Under the pieces are notes generated by a model, which saw only the letters and a list, made by a program, of their open reading frames with translations, made no database searches and had not been told where the DNA came from. The position numbers and the translations under genes are program-made. 64,000 nt of DNA, from assembly GCF_030811115.1 (NCBI RefSeq), contig NZ_JAUSQK010000001.1, positions 496,001 through 560,000 of the forward strand. The letters run 5' to 3'. Position 1 is the stretch's first letter. Every line of letters begins with the position of its first letter. The DNA comes from Olsenella profusa DSM 13989. GTDB taxonomy: Bacteria; Actinomycetota; Coriobacteriia; Coriobacteriales; Atopobiaceae. Positions 1 to 9,391 of the stretch are shown here, one piece after another.

Positions 1-48
1 CAGCCCTTATGTGCGAGTTATGTAGGGTTAAGTGTCAAAGACGGGAGT
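1..48. mobile_element. Right end of an IS1634-type element, truncated by the window edge
   Basis: Bases 1-51 are identical to 14627-14677, the region just after the transposase stop codon and through the right terminal repeat of the intact IS in this window. Identity stops abruptly after the terminal GGGAGTATA. A second copy of the same IS therefore ends here, with its body to the left of the window. Only the terminal non-coding part is visible. Confidence 0.85.
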
Positions 49-144
49 ATAGCCGAGGGCCGTTAGCCCCCACAATCTATAATAGGAATTTCGACAGTAT
101 CTAGACAATGGGTGCCACACCCAACGGCCCCACACGAGGAACGC

Positions 145-1032
145 ATGGCCCAGACTTCGCGCATCATCATCGTCATCTGCATCCTGATGGCCCTTGACGC
201 GGCCGCCTACCTCGCCGGCGCGCTCATCCTCCACAGGCGCGGGGTCAAGCTGCGGCGCAGCAGGTTTGGCCTGGCGCTCGTCTTTGACGGCGAGGATGCC
301 GACGGCGACGAGCTGCGCATGCTCAACGTGAACGGCACCTACCAGAGCATCTGCTACACCCAGGAGGGCCGCCACTTCGACCTCGTGTGCCTCTACCACC
401 AGTACTTTGCCGAGGTCATCGCCATCGCACGGGAGACGCTGGGCGCCTGCTACCCGGCGGACGCGCTCGTGCTGGGCGGCGGCGGGTTCTCGTTTCCCAC
501 GTGGCTCGTGGCACACCAGCCCCAGGCCACCGTCGATGTCGTGGAGATAGATCCCAGGGTCATCAGGCTGGCACGCCAGTACTTCTATCTCGACGAGCTG
601 GAGGCGCGCACGCATGCCGAGCGCGACGGGCGCCTACGCGTCATCTGCGACGACGGCTGGGAGGTGCTGCGCCGCGGCGCGAGCCGCTGGGACCTCATCG
701 TGAACGACGCGTTCGGGGCCAAGCGGCCGCTGGGGGCGCTCACCGGGGCACAGGGCGCGCGCGTCGTGCGCGACCACCTCTCAGACCAGGGCATCTACCT
801 GGCAAACGTGATGGGTGCACTCGAGGGCGGGAAGGCGCGGGCGCTTCGCGAGACGGTGGACGCCTACACGCGGGCCTTCTCGCACGTCTACCTCCTTCCC
901 GAGAAGCCCGAGGGGCCGCGGCGCCCCGGCGTCAACGCCCTGGTGGCAACCGATCTGGAGCTGCCCATATCCCACCGCTACCGGCTGCGCGCCTCGAGCG
1001 ACCTCCCCAGGCTCAGCGCGGCAAACAGCTGA
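145..1032 (+). CDS. Spermidine-synthase-like (SpeE-fold) methyltransferase family protein
   Basis: A protein of 295 residues. After a hydrophobic N-terminal segment (about residues 5-28, a probable membrane anchor) it has a Rossmann-type SAM-binding fold. The glycine-rich loop VLGGGGFSFP lies near residue 113, followed by the acidic VEIDPRV strand end and a VICDDGWEVL segment that resembles the spermidine synthase catalytic region. These features place it in the SpeE-like superfamily. True polyamine synthases usually lack the N-terminal anchor, so the substrate is unknown. An upstream GTG at 112 is possible, but ATG 145 has a GAGGA ribosome site at the right distance. The 3' end overlaps the convergent glycerate kinase gene by 55 bp. 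Confidence 0.7.
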   Translation: MAQTSRIIIVICILMALDAAAYLAGALILHRRGVKLRRSRFGLALVFDGEDADGDELRMLNVNGTYQSICYTQEGRHFDLVCLYHQYFAEVIAIARETLGACYPADALVLGGGGFSFPTWLVAHQPQATVDVVEIDPRVIRLARQYFYLDELEARTHAERDGRLRVICDDGWEVLRRGASRWDLIVNDAFGAKRPLGALTGAQGARVVRDHLSDQGIYLANVMGALEGGKARALRETVDAYTRAFSHVYLLPEKPEGPRRPGVNALVATDLELPISHRYRLRASSDLPRLSAANS

Positions 1033-2159
1033 TTGGCACGATGGGCGTAGAGCCTGCGCGCATGGGCGAGGCGCGCCTGCATGCTGGCCGCATCAAGCAG
1101 CTCCGGCGCCTCCGTGACGGCAATCACCGCCGAGACCCCCGCAATCGACACGTTCGGCTCGGCCACGCCCACGAGCGCCACGCAGGGGACCCCTCGGCGC
1201 TGGCACGCCGCAGCCACGCCCGAGACCACCTTGCCATGGCTCGTCTGCGCATCCAGCCTGCCCTCGCCCGTTATGCAGAGGCTCGCCCCCCGCAGGCGGC
1301 GACCAAACGCCACCAGATCGAGCACGCGGTCTATGCCGCCCTGTGCGCGGGCGCCCAGAAACGTCACACAGGCGAGACCCAGGCCGCCGGCGGCCCCGGA
1401 CCCCGGGGCACCGGCATCCACGCCCATGCGGAACGTGGAGCGGAGCACCTCGGCATAGCGCGCCATCCCCCGTTCGAGCTCCTCGACCTGCTGCGGCGTC
1501 GCCCCCTTCTGCGGGGCGAAGACGCGTGTGGCACCAAGCTCGCCTACCAGGGGGTTATCGACATCGCACATCACGGTGAAGTGGGCGCCCGCGACGTAGC
1601 GGCGCAACAGGCCGACATCGATGGCCCGCACATGGGCAAGGTCGGCGCCGCTGCCCATGAGCTCGCTGCCGTGCTCGTCCAAAAAGCGTGCGCCCAGCGC
1701 GCGCATGCAGCCCATGCCGCCGTCGTTGGTGGCCGAGCCGCCCACCGCAAGGGAGACGTCCGTGCATCCCTGCATCAGGGCGTCCGAGATGAGCTCGCCC
1801 GTCCCGTAGGTCGACGCGCGCAGGGGATTGCGCTCGTCCGGGCCAAGCAGCGTCAGGCCCGATGCCGCGGCCATCTCGATGATGGCACGACCGGATCCCA
1901 GAAGGCCGTAGCGCGCCTCCACGGGACGCCCCAGAGGGTCATGCACGCGCACCGAGCGCATCTCGCCGCCCATGGCCGCCACGACGGCGTCCACCGTCCC
2001 CTCGCCGCCATCGGCCATGGGCACGCACGCGCACGTGGCGTTGGGGAAGTGGGCATGCGCCGCCGCTTCGAGGAGTCCTTCCGCCTCAGCGGAGGACAGC
2101 GTCCCCTTGAAGGAGTCGGAGGCAAGGACAAAGTGGAACTGCGGGGACAGGTCATCCAT
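978..2159 (-). CDS. glxK: Glycerate kinase (GlxK/GarK family)
   Basis: A protein of 393 residues with the glycerate kinase type 1 pattern: N-terminal ASDSFKGTLSS, PMADGGEGTVDA near residue 48, YGTGELI near 117, and the AVGGSATNDGGMG loop near 137. The family phosphorylates glycerate to 2- or 3-phosphoglycerate and feeds lower glycolysis. Length is normal for the family (about 380). It stands alone, converging on the SpeE-like gene and with the RsmJ-like gene upstream on the same strand 77 bp away. Whether it makes the 2- or the 3-phosphate cannot be read from sequence. Confidence 0.9.
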   Translation of the reverse strand: MDDLSPQFHFVLASDSFKGTLSSAEAEGLLEAAAHAHFPNATCACVPMADGGEGTVDAVVAAMGGEMRSVRVHDPLGRPVEARYGLLGSGRAIIEMAAASGLTLLGPDERNPLRASTYGTGELISDALMQGCTDVSLAVGGSATNDGGMGCMRALGARFLDEHGSELMGSGADLAHVRAIDVGLLRRYVAGAHFTVMCDVDNPLVGELGATRVFAPQKGATPQQVEELERGMARYAEVLRSTFRMGVDAGAPGSGAAGGLGLACVTFLGARAQGGIDRVLDLVAFGRRLRGASLCITGEGRLDAQTSHGKVVSGVAAACQRRGVPCVALVGVAEPNVSIAGVSAVIAVTEAPELLDAASMQARLAHARRLYAHRANQLFAALSLGRSLEARSR

Positions 2160-2236
2160 GGCGCTTCCCTTTCACGCGGCTGCTTCCCTCCCATGATAGG
2201 ACGGTCGCACGGGCAGGACCGGCCACGGCGCTGCGC

Positions 2237-2902
2237 CTAGCGGGGCAGCACGATGCAGTCGTAGCGCACGACCTTGCCCGAGAGCGAGTGGCTCGGCGTC
2301 CTTCCCGCAAGCGGAGGGCCCTTGAGCGGTCGCTTGACGACCACCTTGCGTGGGTGGGCGGCAAGCGCGGCGTCGAGCAACGCTCCCTCGTCCACGGCAG
2401 GGCGCTCCAGCAGCCGGAGCATCTGCAGCTTCTTCCTGGTTGAGGCATCCTTGCGGCGGGCAGGGAACATGGGGTCGAGAAAGACCACGTCGAGCGACGG
2501 CCCAGCGGCCATCTCGCGCAGGCCGCGGGCGCCGTCGCCAACGACCAACCGCATGCGCCCCACCACCTCGGCAAGCCCCGGCCGTCTCCGGGCGCGGGCG
2601 AGCCCGTCCGCCAGCAGCGCGGCGATCACGGCATCGTGCTCGAAGAGCGTGACCTCAAAGCCCGCGGCGGCAAGGAGCAGCGCGTCCTCCCCCAACCCAG
2701 CGGTGGCATCCACGGCGCGCGGTGTGGCTGCGCCCCCGCGCACGCGGGCGGCACGCACCAACAGCTCGCGCGAGAGCCGGTGGGGCTGCAGGCGTGGGAG
2801 CATCCGCGAGAAGTCCGCCCGCAGCTCCATGGCTTTGCCCGACAGCGTCAGCCCCTCCGGCCGCTCCACAAGCTTCAACCCCTCTGGCAGTGTGCCGCAC
2901 AT
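2237..2902 (-). CDS. rsmJ: RsmJ-like class I SAM-dependent methyltransferase
   Basis: A protein of 221 residues. It carries DATAGLGEDALLLA (SAM-binding motif I, about residue 64) and FLDPMFPAR (about 140) followed by KKLQMLRLLE, the signature of the RsmJ family, which methylates G1516 of 16S rRNA. The C-terminal KRPLKGPPL segment also fits. It lies upstream of glycerate kinase on the same strand. The family assignment is good; the exact rRNA target is assumed from homologues. Confidence 0.8.
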   Translation of the reverse strand: MCGTLPEGLKLVERPEGLTLSGKAMELRADFSRMLPRLQPHRLSRELLVRAARVRGGAATPRAVDATAGLGEDALLLAAAGFEVTLFEHDAVIAALLADGLARARRRPGLAEVVGRMRLVVGDGARGLREMAAGPSLDVVFLDPMFPARRKDASTRKKLQMLRLLERPAVDEGALLDAALAAHPRKVVVKRPLKGPPLAGRTPSHSLSGKVVRYDCIVLPR

Positions 2903-2924
2903 GCCTCACCTCGCGTCTCGCGCA

Positions 2925-3090
2925 TCTCGTTTATGCTGGGTTTTCTCCGCTTCTCCCCTGGTTGTGCTGGGTTTCTTCCTGGCTGTGCTAGGTTTTTCAG
3001 CCGTTTTTGTCTCCTGTGCTGACTCTAGTCATCACGGGAGACATTTTGGGCGAGAAAACTCAGCACAGCCGAGGGACAAGGAAGGGACGG
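2925..3090. repeat. Intergenic imperfect repeats (GCTGGGTTTTCTCC-like) with an inverted copy
   Basis: Between rsmJ and glnK the plus strand shows three imperfect copies of a TGTGCTGGGTTT-like unit (about 2934, 2963 and 2984). A roughly complementary GAGAAAACTCAGCA lies near 3052. The copies could form a stem around the end of the glnK transcript, which runs toward this region. No clean terminator with a T-tract was recognised. Confidence 0.3.
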
Positions 3091-3118
3091 GAGCAAGGAC
3101 GGAGAGGGGGCAGGACGG

Positions 3119-3490
3119 CTAGTCGCGCTCCTCCACGGCCGGACCAGGCTGGATGGCAGCAATGCCCTCCTCGCCCGTACGGATGCGCACGGCACGATCC
3201 ACTCGATAGGCGAAGATCTTGCCATCGCCGACCTCTCCGGTACGCGCCGCCTCGCAAATGGCCCGGACGGCCCTGTCTGCCCACTCCTCGTCGCTCACCA
3301 CGATCTCGAGCTTGACCTTGGGCAGCATGTTCATGCTCACGCTCGTGCCACGCACCCTGCGCTTGTAGCCCATCTGGGTGCCACAGCCCATCACCTGGCT
3401 CACCGTGAGGCCACGCACCCCGATTCCCATGAGGGCATCCTTGGCATCTTCCAGGCATTCCTCGCGAACGATCGCCTCTACCTTGACCAT
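3119..3490 (-). CDS. glnK: P-II family nitrogen regulatory protein
   Basis: A small PII signal protein of 123 residues. It has the family core: N-terminal KVEAIVR, GxGxQxG-type T-loop start (GCGTQMG), LPKVKLEIVV after the T-loop, and a C-terminal GDGKIFAY motif for ATP and 2-oxoglutarate sensing. PII proteins next to Amt normally gate the ammonium channel in response to nitrogen and energy state. The T-loop reads RGTSVSMN where many proteobacterial GlnB proteins have RGAEYVVD, so the uridylylated Tyr51 is absent. ATG 3490 is preferred over GTG 3499 because AGGGGTG lies 6 bp before it. It follows amt by 11 bp. Confidence 0.93.
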   Translation of the reverse strand: MVKVEAIVREECLEDAKDALMGIGVRGLTVSQVMGCGTQMGYKRRVRGTSVSMNMLPKVKLEIVVSDEEWADRAVRAICEAARTGEVGDGKIFAYRVDRAVRIRTGEEGIAAIQPGPAVEERD

Positions 3491-3501
3491 CAAGATCACC
3501 C

Positions 3502-4746
3502 CTAGTCGTCAAGCCCGTTGAAGGAAGGATACGCACGCTCTCCCTGCTGCGAAAGGTCCAGGCCAACGCGCTCCTCGCGGGCGCTCACGCGCAAGCCACC
3601 GCAGACGAGCCTCGTGAGTCCAACGCAGACGAGCGTGCCCATGATGGCAAGGGCGATGGTGACCAGCATGGCCACGAGCTGTGCGCCAAGCAGGTGCGCG
3701 TCACCAAAGACCGAGCCATCAACATGCAGCGCAGGATTGACGTCCCGGCTGGCGAAGAGGCCGGTGGCGATGCCACCCCACATACCACCGACGCCATGGC
3801 ACCCAAAGGCGTCGAGAGCATCATCATAGCCAAGCGTGGGCTTGATGGCCGAGACGGCAAGGTAGCAGATGGGGCTCGCTAGGCCACCGATGAGAAACGC
3901 CGCCCACACCGGAACGAAGCCGCACCCCGGCGTGATGGCCACCAGACCGATCACGAGGCCCGTGCAGGCACCCACGAGCGTGGGCCTGCCGTCCGTTGCC
4001 ACATCCATGAGCATCCAGGTGAGCTCTGCGGACGCCGCGCTGATGGCCATGGTCGCAAAGGCATGCACCGCCAGGCCGCTCGCGGAGAGCGCGCTGCCCG
4101 CATTGAAGCCAAACCAGCCAAAGAGCAGGAGCGCCGCACCGACGGCAACGAGTGGGATATTATGCACGCGGTAGTTGACCTGCTCGTACCCCTGGCGCCT
4201 GCCCAAGATGACGCAGAGGACGAGGGCGCTCACGCCCGAACTGATGTGCACCACGTTGCCACCGGCAAAGTCGATCGAGCCCAGCGCGGCAAGGATGCCA
4301 CCGGCGCCCCACACCATGTGGGCTATGGGGTAGTAGACCACGATGGTCCACAGGACGATGAAGGCGAGCAGCGCCTTGAGCCGCATGCGCCCCGCAATGG
4401 CGCCCGTGATGAGGGCGGGCGTGATGATGGCGAACATCATCTGGAAGAGGGCGTACGCCAAGAAGGGAATCGTCGGCGCGTAGCTCGAGGCGTCCACCCC
4501 CACCCCCGAGAGGCCCAGAAAGTCAAGGCCTCCGATGACGCCGCTATGGTCTGCCCCAAAGGCAAGCGAGAAGCCAAACAACGCCCACATCACCACCTCC
4601 ACGCCGATGATGCAGAACGAGGCCATGATATTGTTCGATACGTTCTTGCGTCGACCGAGGCCACCGTAGAAGAGGGCGAGCCCTGGGGTCATGAGGAGCA
4701 CGAGCGCTGCACAGACCAGCACGAATCCCGTGTCGCTTGCAACCAT
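3502..4746 (-). CDS. amt: Ammonium transporter Amt
   Basis: A protein of 414 residues with about eleven membrane segments and standard Amt features: FYGGLGRRKN near residue 26, SFCIIGVEVVMW near 43, DFAGGNVVHISSG near 158 containing the first pore histidine, and FGCHGVGGMWGG near 313 containing the second. It conducts ammonia or ammonium across the cytoplasmic membrane. It is transcribed first in a two-gene unit with glnK, the usual partner that plugs the channel when nitrogen is plentiful. No LysR- or GlnR-type operator was recognised in the 4747-4994 gap. Confidence 0.95.
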   Translation of the reverse strand: MVASDTGFVLVCAALVLLMTPGLALFYGGLGRRKNVSNNIMASFCIIGVEVVMWALFGFSLAFGADHSGVIGGLDFLGLSGVGVDASSYAPTIPFLAYALFQMMFAIITPALITGAIAGRMRLKALLAFIVLWTIVVYYPIAHMVWGAGGILAALGSIDFAGGNVVHISSGVSALVLCVILGRRQGYEQVNYRVHNIPLVAVGAALLLFGWFGFNAGSALSASGLAVHAFATMAISAASAELTWMLMDVATDGRPTLVGACTGLVIGLVAITPGCGFVPVWAAFLIGGLASPICYLAVSAIKPTLGYDDALDAFGCHGVGGMWGGIATGLFASRDVNPALHVDGSVFGDAHLLGAQLVAMLVTIALAIMGTLVCVGLTRLVCGGLRVSAREERVGLDLSQQGERAYPSFNGLDD

Positions 4747-4994
4747 GATCGCTCCTTTCGCCTGGGCATGCCCTCACGTGACATGCGGGTTGCGCCAGAG
4801 AGCGTCGATGCTCGTTGCCACGCGGAGGCCATGCCAGCCGTCAATGGACGAGTATCAGCATGGGACGCGGGCATTGCCTGGGAGTGACCGTTCGGTTGCG
4901 CCAACGTGGCACAGGCGTTACCCAAGGGCTTCCGGGTGGTATTGGGAACGCTACGAGAGCGTAACGCGGTCGTTTCGACCGCTGGCGCACAGGC

Positions 4995-5660
4995 CTAGCG
5001 AATGATCCCCGACGTCAGCAGCCTGCGCACCTCGAGGAGGTCGCGACACACGAAGGAGGCGGCCGAGAGCATCTCGTCGTCAGGGGCGACCAGGTCGGGC
5101 ACGAGCACGGTCACAAAGCCACCGGCAGCCCCTGCGAGCACGCCGTTCTTGCTGTCCTCAAGCACGAGGGACGAAGCGGGAGCCACACCCAACCTACGGG
5201 CCGCCTCGAGGAACACGTCGGGCGCAGACTTGCCGCGCACGACCTCCTCGCCCGAGAGCACCACGTCAAAACAGGCATCCATGCCAGCCGCGGCAAGCTG
5301 CCGCTCGATCATGGGCCTCGCGCTCGACGAGGCGACGGCGCGAGGCACGCCCCGCTCGCGCAGATGGTCAAGGAGCTCGATGAGGCCCGCCTTCTTGGGG
5401 GCGCCGTCCCTGCACACCTCGAGCATGTGGGCGCAGACGCGCTCCCAGAGCGCGGCCTGGTCAATCGTCCTCGCGCCAAAGTGACGGTCGAGCACCTCCT
5501 GGCGGGCGGCAGGGCCAGCACCACGCATCTCATCGGGCAGCCCTGGGGGCATGTTGGCCCTGCCAAGGGCACAAAGGGCAGGCTCCCAGCTGCATGTCCA
5601 CAAGGGCTCCGTGTCCAGCATAAGGCCGTCCATGTCAAAGAGTGCCGCCTGCGGCATGAT
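4995..5660 (-). CDS. HAD-superfamily phosphatase, beta-phosphoglucomutase-like
   Basis: A protein of 221 residues with all HAD motifs: DMDGLMLDTE at residue 7 (nucleophile and acid aspartates), ASSSARPMI as motif II, GKSAPDVF with the conserved lysine, and VLEDSKNG as motif III. An alpha-helical C1 cap between motifs I and II places it with the phosphoglycolate phosphatase, beta-phosphoglucomutase and YcjU-like group; the substrate is not predictable. The open frame extends to 5816, but ATG 5660 has a strong GGAGGGG site and begins the HAD fold immediately. Confidence 0.85.
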   Translation of the reverse strand: MMPQAALFDMDGLMLDTEPLWTCSWEPALCALGRANMPPGLPDEMRGAGPAARQEVLDRHFGARTIDQAALWERVCAHMLEVCRDGAPKKAGLIELLDHLRERGVPRAVASSSARPMIERQLAAAGMDACFDVVLSGEEVVRGKSAPDVFLEAARRLGVAPASSLVLEDSKNGVLAGAAGGFVTVLVPDLVAPDDEMLSAASFVCRDLLEVRRLLTSGIIR

Positions 5661-5904
5661 CCACCCCTCCGTCCTACGGCGTACCCTCATTCTATCCGGT
5701 GGCGCACCACATCCGTGGAAGGCCGTCGGGGCACGGTCGGCTATCGATCTATCCCATAGCCAGATAGCTGATTTCCCTAGGGGCGCTGGACTTGACGCCA
5801 CCGCTGCCTCGCCCATACGCTACAGGGACTACGGACATCATGCTGGCACTGCTATACTCTGCACTTCCACATGACGCACATCGCACAACAGTCAGGAGCA
5901 CTCC

Positions 5905-6643
<739 letters not shown>

Positions 6644-6651
<8 letters not shown>

Positions 6652-7318
6652 CACGACCGCTTCGTTCCTGTCGCAGTACGGGACGCTCCTGGGGCAGGGC
6701 ACGCTCGACACGCTCGCCATGCTCCTCCTCTCCACGGCGCTCGCGTACGTGATCGGCCTTGCGCTCGGCGTCGTCCTCTACGTGACGGCGCCCGGTGGCC
6801 TGCGCCCCCGACGCATGCTCAACGCCGTGCTGGGGTGGGTCATCAACATGGCACGCTCCATCCCGTTCATCATCCTCATCGTCTCCGTCATCCCAGTGAC
6901 CAAGGCGATTGCCGGCACCACCGTGGGCGTGCGGGGCGTCATCTTCCCCCTCGTGCTCTCCTCTGCCCCGTTCGTGGCGCGCATGGTGGAGCAGTCCCTG
7001 GCCGAGGTCCCACACGACTCCATCGAGGCCGCCGAGGCCTGTGGGGCATCGCTGCCGCGCATCGTGCTCTCGGCGCTGCTGCCCGAGGCCATGCCCTCCA
7101 TCGTGCGTGGCGTGGCCGTCACGCTCATCTCGGTGCTGGGCTACACCGCCATCGCCGGGGCCGTGGGTGCCGGCGGCCTGGGCGACATCGCCATCCGCTA
7201 TGGCTACTACCGCTACCAGGACCAGATGATGGTCGTCACCATCGTGCTCCTCATCGTGCTCGTGCAGCTCATCCAGAGCACCTGCAACCTCATCGCCAAG
7301 CGAATCGACCATCGCTGA
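6644..7318 (+). CDS. metI: Methionine ABC transporter permease MetI
   Basis: A protein of 224 residues with about five membrane helices and the coupling loop [14 protein letters not shown] near residue 127, the EAA motif that docks on the ATPase. The sequence [11 protein letters not shown] is characteristic of MetI. It is the second gene of the metN-metI-metQ operon, overlapping metN and 33 bp before metQ. Confidence 0.92.
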
Positions 7319-7351
7319 CAAGCCACCCGAAGAGAAGGAAAGGAACCGACC

Positions 7352-8209
7352 ATGTCCCAGATCACCAGGAGAGACTTCGTCACCACCGTCGCCGGCAGCG
7401 CGGGGGCCCTGCTCTTTGGCAGCGTGCTCACGGGCTGCGGCAGCTCTGGCGGCACCAGTCCCTCGTCCTCCGGCGACACCAAGACCCTCACCGTTGCCGC
7501 GTCGCCCACGCCGCACGCCGAGATCCTCAACGGCTTCGCGGCCCCCAAGCTGAAAGATCAGGGCATCGACCTCACGGTCAAGGAGTACACCGACTACATC
7601 ATCCCCAACCAGGTGACCAGCTCCGGCGAGGTGGACGCCAACTACTTCCAGCACATCAACTATCTCAACAACTACAATGCCGAGAACGGCACCGACCTCG
7701 TGGGCGTCGCCGCCATCCACTACGAACCGTTCGGCATCTATGCCGGCACGGCCAGGGACCTTACCGCCATCGCCGACGGTGCCCAGATCGCCGTTCCCAA
7801 CGATGCCACCAACGAGGGTCGCGCACTGCTGCTGCTCCAGCAAGAGGGCATCATCACGCTGAGTGACCCCGACAGCTACGAGGCCACGGCCAACGACATC
7901 GCCGGGAACCCCCACGGCATCAAGCTCGTGGAGGTGGAGGCGGCCGCCGTCCCACGCCAGCTGCAGGATGTTGACTTCGCCGTCATCAACGGCAACTATG
8001 CCATCGAGGCGGGCATGCACGTGGCCGACGCCCTCGCCGTGGAGTCCGCGGAGGGCGTGGCCGTGCAGCAGTACGCCAACTACATCGTGACGACACCTGC
8101 CAACCAGAACGACGAGCGCGTGAAGGCCCTCGTGGACGTGCTGAGGTCCGACGACTTCAGGCAGTACCTCTCCGACACCTATGGCAAGGACGTCCTCCCC
8201 GCCGACTAA
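7352..8209 (+). CDS. metQ: MetQ/NlpA family substrate-binding lipoprotein
   Basis: A protein of 285 residues. The N-terminus has a twin-arginine-like RRDFVTTV followed by a hydrophobic stretch and a lipobox LTGC at about residue 27, so it should be a lipid-anchored surface protein. The body has the NLPA fold with ASPTPHAEIL, VDANYFQH and PNDATNEGRALLLL, all typical of MetQ, which binds methionine. It closes the metNIQ unit and is followed by a strong terminator. A combined Tat-like motif and lipobox is seen in some actinobacterial lipoproteins; which export route is used is uncertain. Confidence 0.9.
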   Translation: MSQITRRDFVTTVAGSAGALLFGSVLTGCGSSGGTSPSSSGDTKTLTVAASPTPHAEILNGFAAPKLKDQGIDLTVKEYTDYIIPNQVTSSGEVDANYFQHINYLNNYNAENGTDLVGVAAIHYEPFGIYAGTARDLTAIADGAQIAVPNDATNEGRALLLLQQEGIITLSDPDSYEATANDIAGNPHGIKLVEVEAAAVPRQLQDVDFAVINGNYAIEAGMHVADALAVESAEGVAVQQYANYIVTTPANQNDERVKALVDVLRSDDFRQYLSDTYGKDVLPAD

Positions 8210-8253
8210 CAGATCCGATGGGTGAGTCGTTCGCAGTCCTGCCGCTTCCCCTT

Positions 8254-8292
8254 GCGAGTCGTTCGCACATGCGAGCGACTCGCTTGTTCTTT
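8254..8292 (+). terminator. Rho-independent terminator of metNIQ
   Basis: A 13-bp stem (GCGAGTCGTTCGC paired with GCGAGCGACTCGC, one G-T wobble) around an ACAT loop is followed by TTGTTCTTTC. It lies 45 bp after the metQ stop codon. A partial copy of the left arm (GAGTCGTTCGCA) occurs about 30 bp upstream. Confidence 0.85.
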
Positions 8293-8344
8293 CTGCGCAG
8301 GTAGATGAGTTAATGTCTTCTCAACTTCTGCTGGGGGGCCTGAT

Positions 8345-8392
8345 AATTTGCATATGACTCACATGGAGGCGCCGCGAAATTGCATACGACTC
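8345..8392. repeat. Two 16-bp direct repeats spaced 32 bp
   Basis: AATTTGCATATGACTC at 8345 and AAATTGCATACGACTC at 8377 match at 14 of 16 positions. Spacing is close to three helical turns, which would suit a DNA-binding protein. They lie between the metQ terminator and the degV stop codon, with no gene start nearby, so the role is unclear. Confidence 0.35.
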
Positions 8393-8424
8393 GAACGGAG
8401 CGCTCGAGCGGGACGGGCGCGCTG

Positions 8425-9378
8425 CTAGTGGTGGCGGACGCTCTGGGCGATCTGGTCCGAGACGGATGCGCCGGTTCGTCGGTCCTCGCCCCAGAAGCAG
8501 CAGGACACCATGCCTGCCCCCACATGGCAGCCGATGGTGGGCCCAATAGTCGAGATCATGGTGATGGCCGTGTCATCCGACCTGTGGATGATGTCGGCCA
8601 TACGCTCGGCATCCTTGGGGCAGTCCGCATTGCCGATGGCGACCACCGACGAGAACAGATCGGTGTTGTGGTTCTTCTCATAGAACGAGGCCATCTTCTT
8701 GAGGCCCTTCTTGCGTCCACGTGCAATGCCGATCACGCTGAGGGCACCATCCAGGTCGAACGTGAGCAACGGTTTGACGTCGAGCGCACCGCCCACCACG
8801 GCCACGCTCTTGGGGACACGCCCGCCACGGTGCAGCGCATCGAGGTCATCCACCATGAAGATGGTCTGCACGAAGTAGCGCGCCTCCTTGGCCCAGGCCA
8901 CCATCTCCTCGGCCGTCAGCCCCTTGTCGCGCTGGCGCAGGGCCTCTACCACCAGCAGGTACTGGGACGTCGAGCCGATCTTGGTGTCGACGATATGGAT
9001 GGGAAGGTCGGGCCTGCCCAGCTCCTCCCTCACGCGGGCGAGCGCCGTGCAGGCACCCTCATAGCACCCGGATATCCCACTGGAGAGCGTGAGGTACACG
9101 GTGGGCATGTCCAGCTTGGCGCACTCCCGAAACGCGCTCTCGAACTCAAGTTGCGAGGGTTGCGACGTCATGAGCGATGCGCCATGTCGGATGGCCTCGT
9201 AGAACTCGTGGGGGGTGCGCGAGACGAAGAGGTCATCCACGCCGCTCATCCCCTCGTCCGCAGCTCCCTCGCGGGCGGCATACGTGAAGTGCAGCATGCC
9301 CAGGTCGGCATCGTCCACCATCTGTTGGCTGAAGTCGCAGGGTGAGTCGGTCATGAGGTGAAACTGGGGTGTCTGCAT
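8425..9378 (-). CDS. DegV family fatty-acid-binding protein
   Basis: A protein of 317 residues. It begins with the DegV strand (FHLMTDSPCDFS), has TSQPSQLEF near residue 96, TLSSGISGCYEG near 120 (serine loop contacting the fatty acid carboxylate) and VDTKIGSTSQ near 155. DegV and FakB proteins bind fatty acids and, with FakA kinase, feed them into phospholipids. No FakA partner is nearby. Binding specificity is not predictable from sequence. Confidence 0.85.
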   Translation of the reverse strand: MQTPQFHLMTDSPCDFSQQMVDDADLGMLHFTYAAREGAADEGMSGVDDLFVSRTPHEFYEAIRHGASLMTSQPSQLEFESAFRECAKLDMPTVYLTLSSGISGCYEGACTALARVREELGRPDLPIHIVDTKIGSTSQYLLVVEALRQRDKGLTAEEMVAWAKEARYFVQTIFMVDDLDALHRGGRVPKSVAVVGGALDVKPLLTFDLDGALSVIGIARGRKKGLKKMASFYEKNHNTDLFSSVVAIGNADCPKDAERMADIIHRSDDTAITMISTIGPTIGCHVGAGMVSCCFWGEDRRTGASVSDQIAQSVRHH

Positions 9379-9391
9379 GGGTCTGCTCCTT

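Noticed and set aside
387-2240. Long open frame of 617 codons on the plus strand
   Set aside because: It runs antisense to the glycerate kinase gene and through the SpeE-like gene in another frame, and is Arg/Ala/His-rich with no domain; GC-rich shadow.
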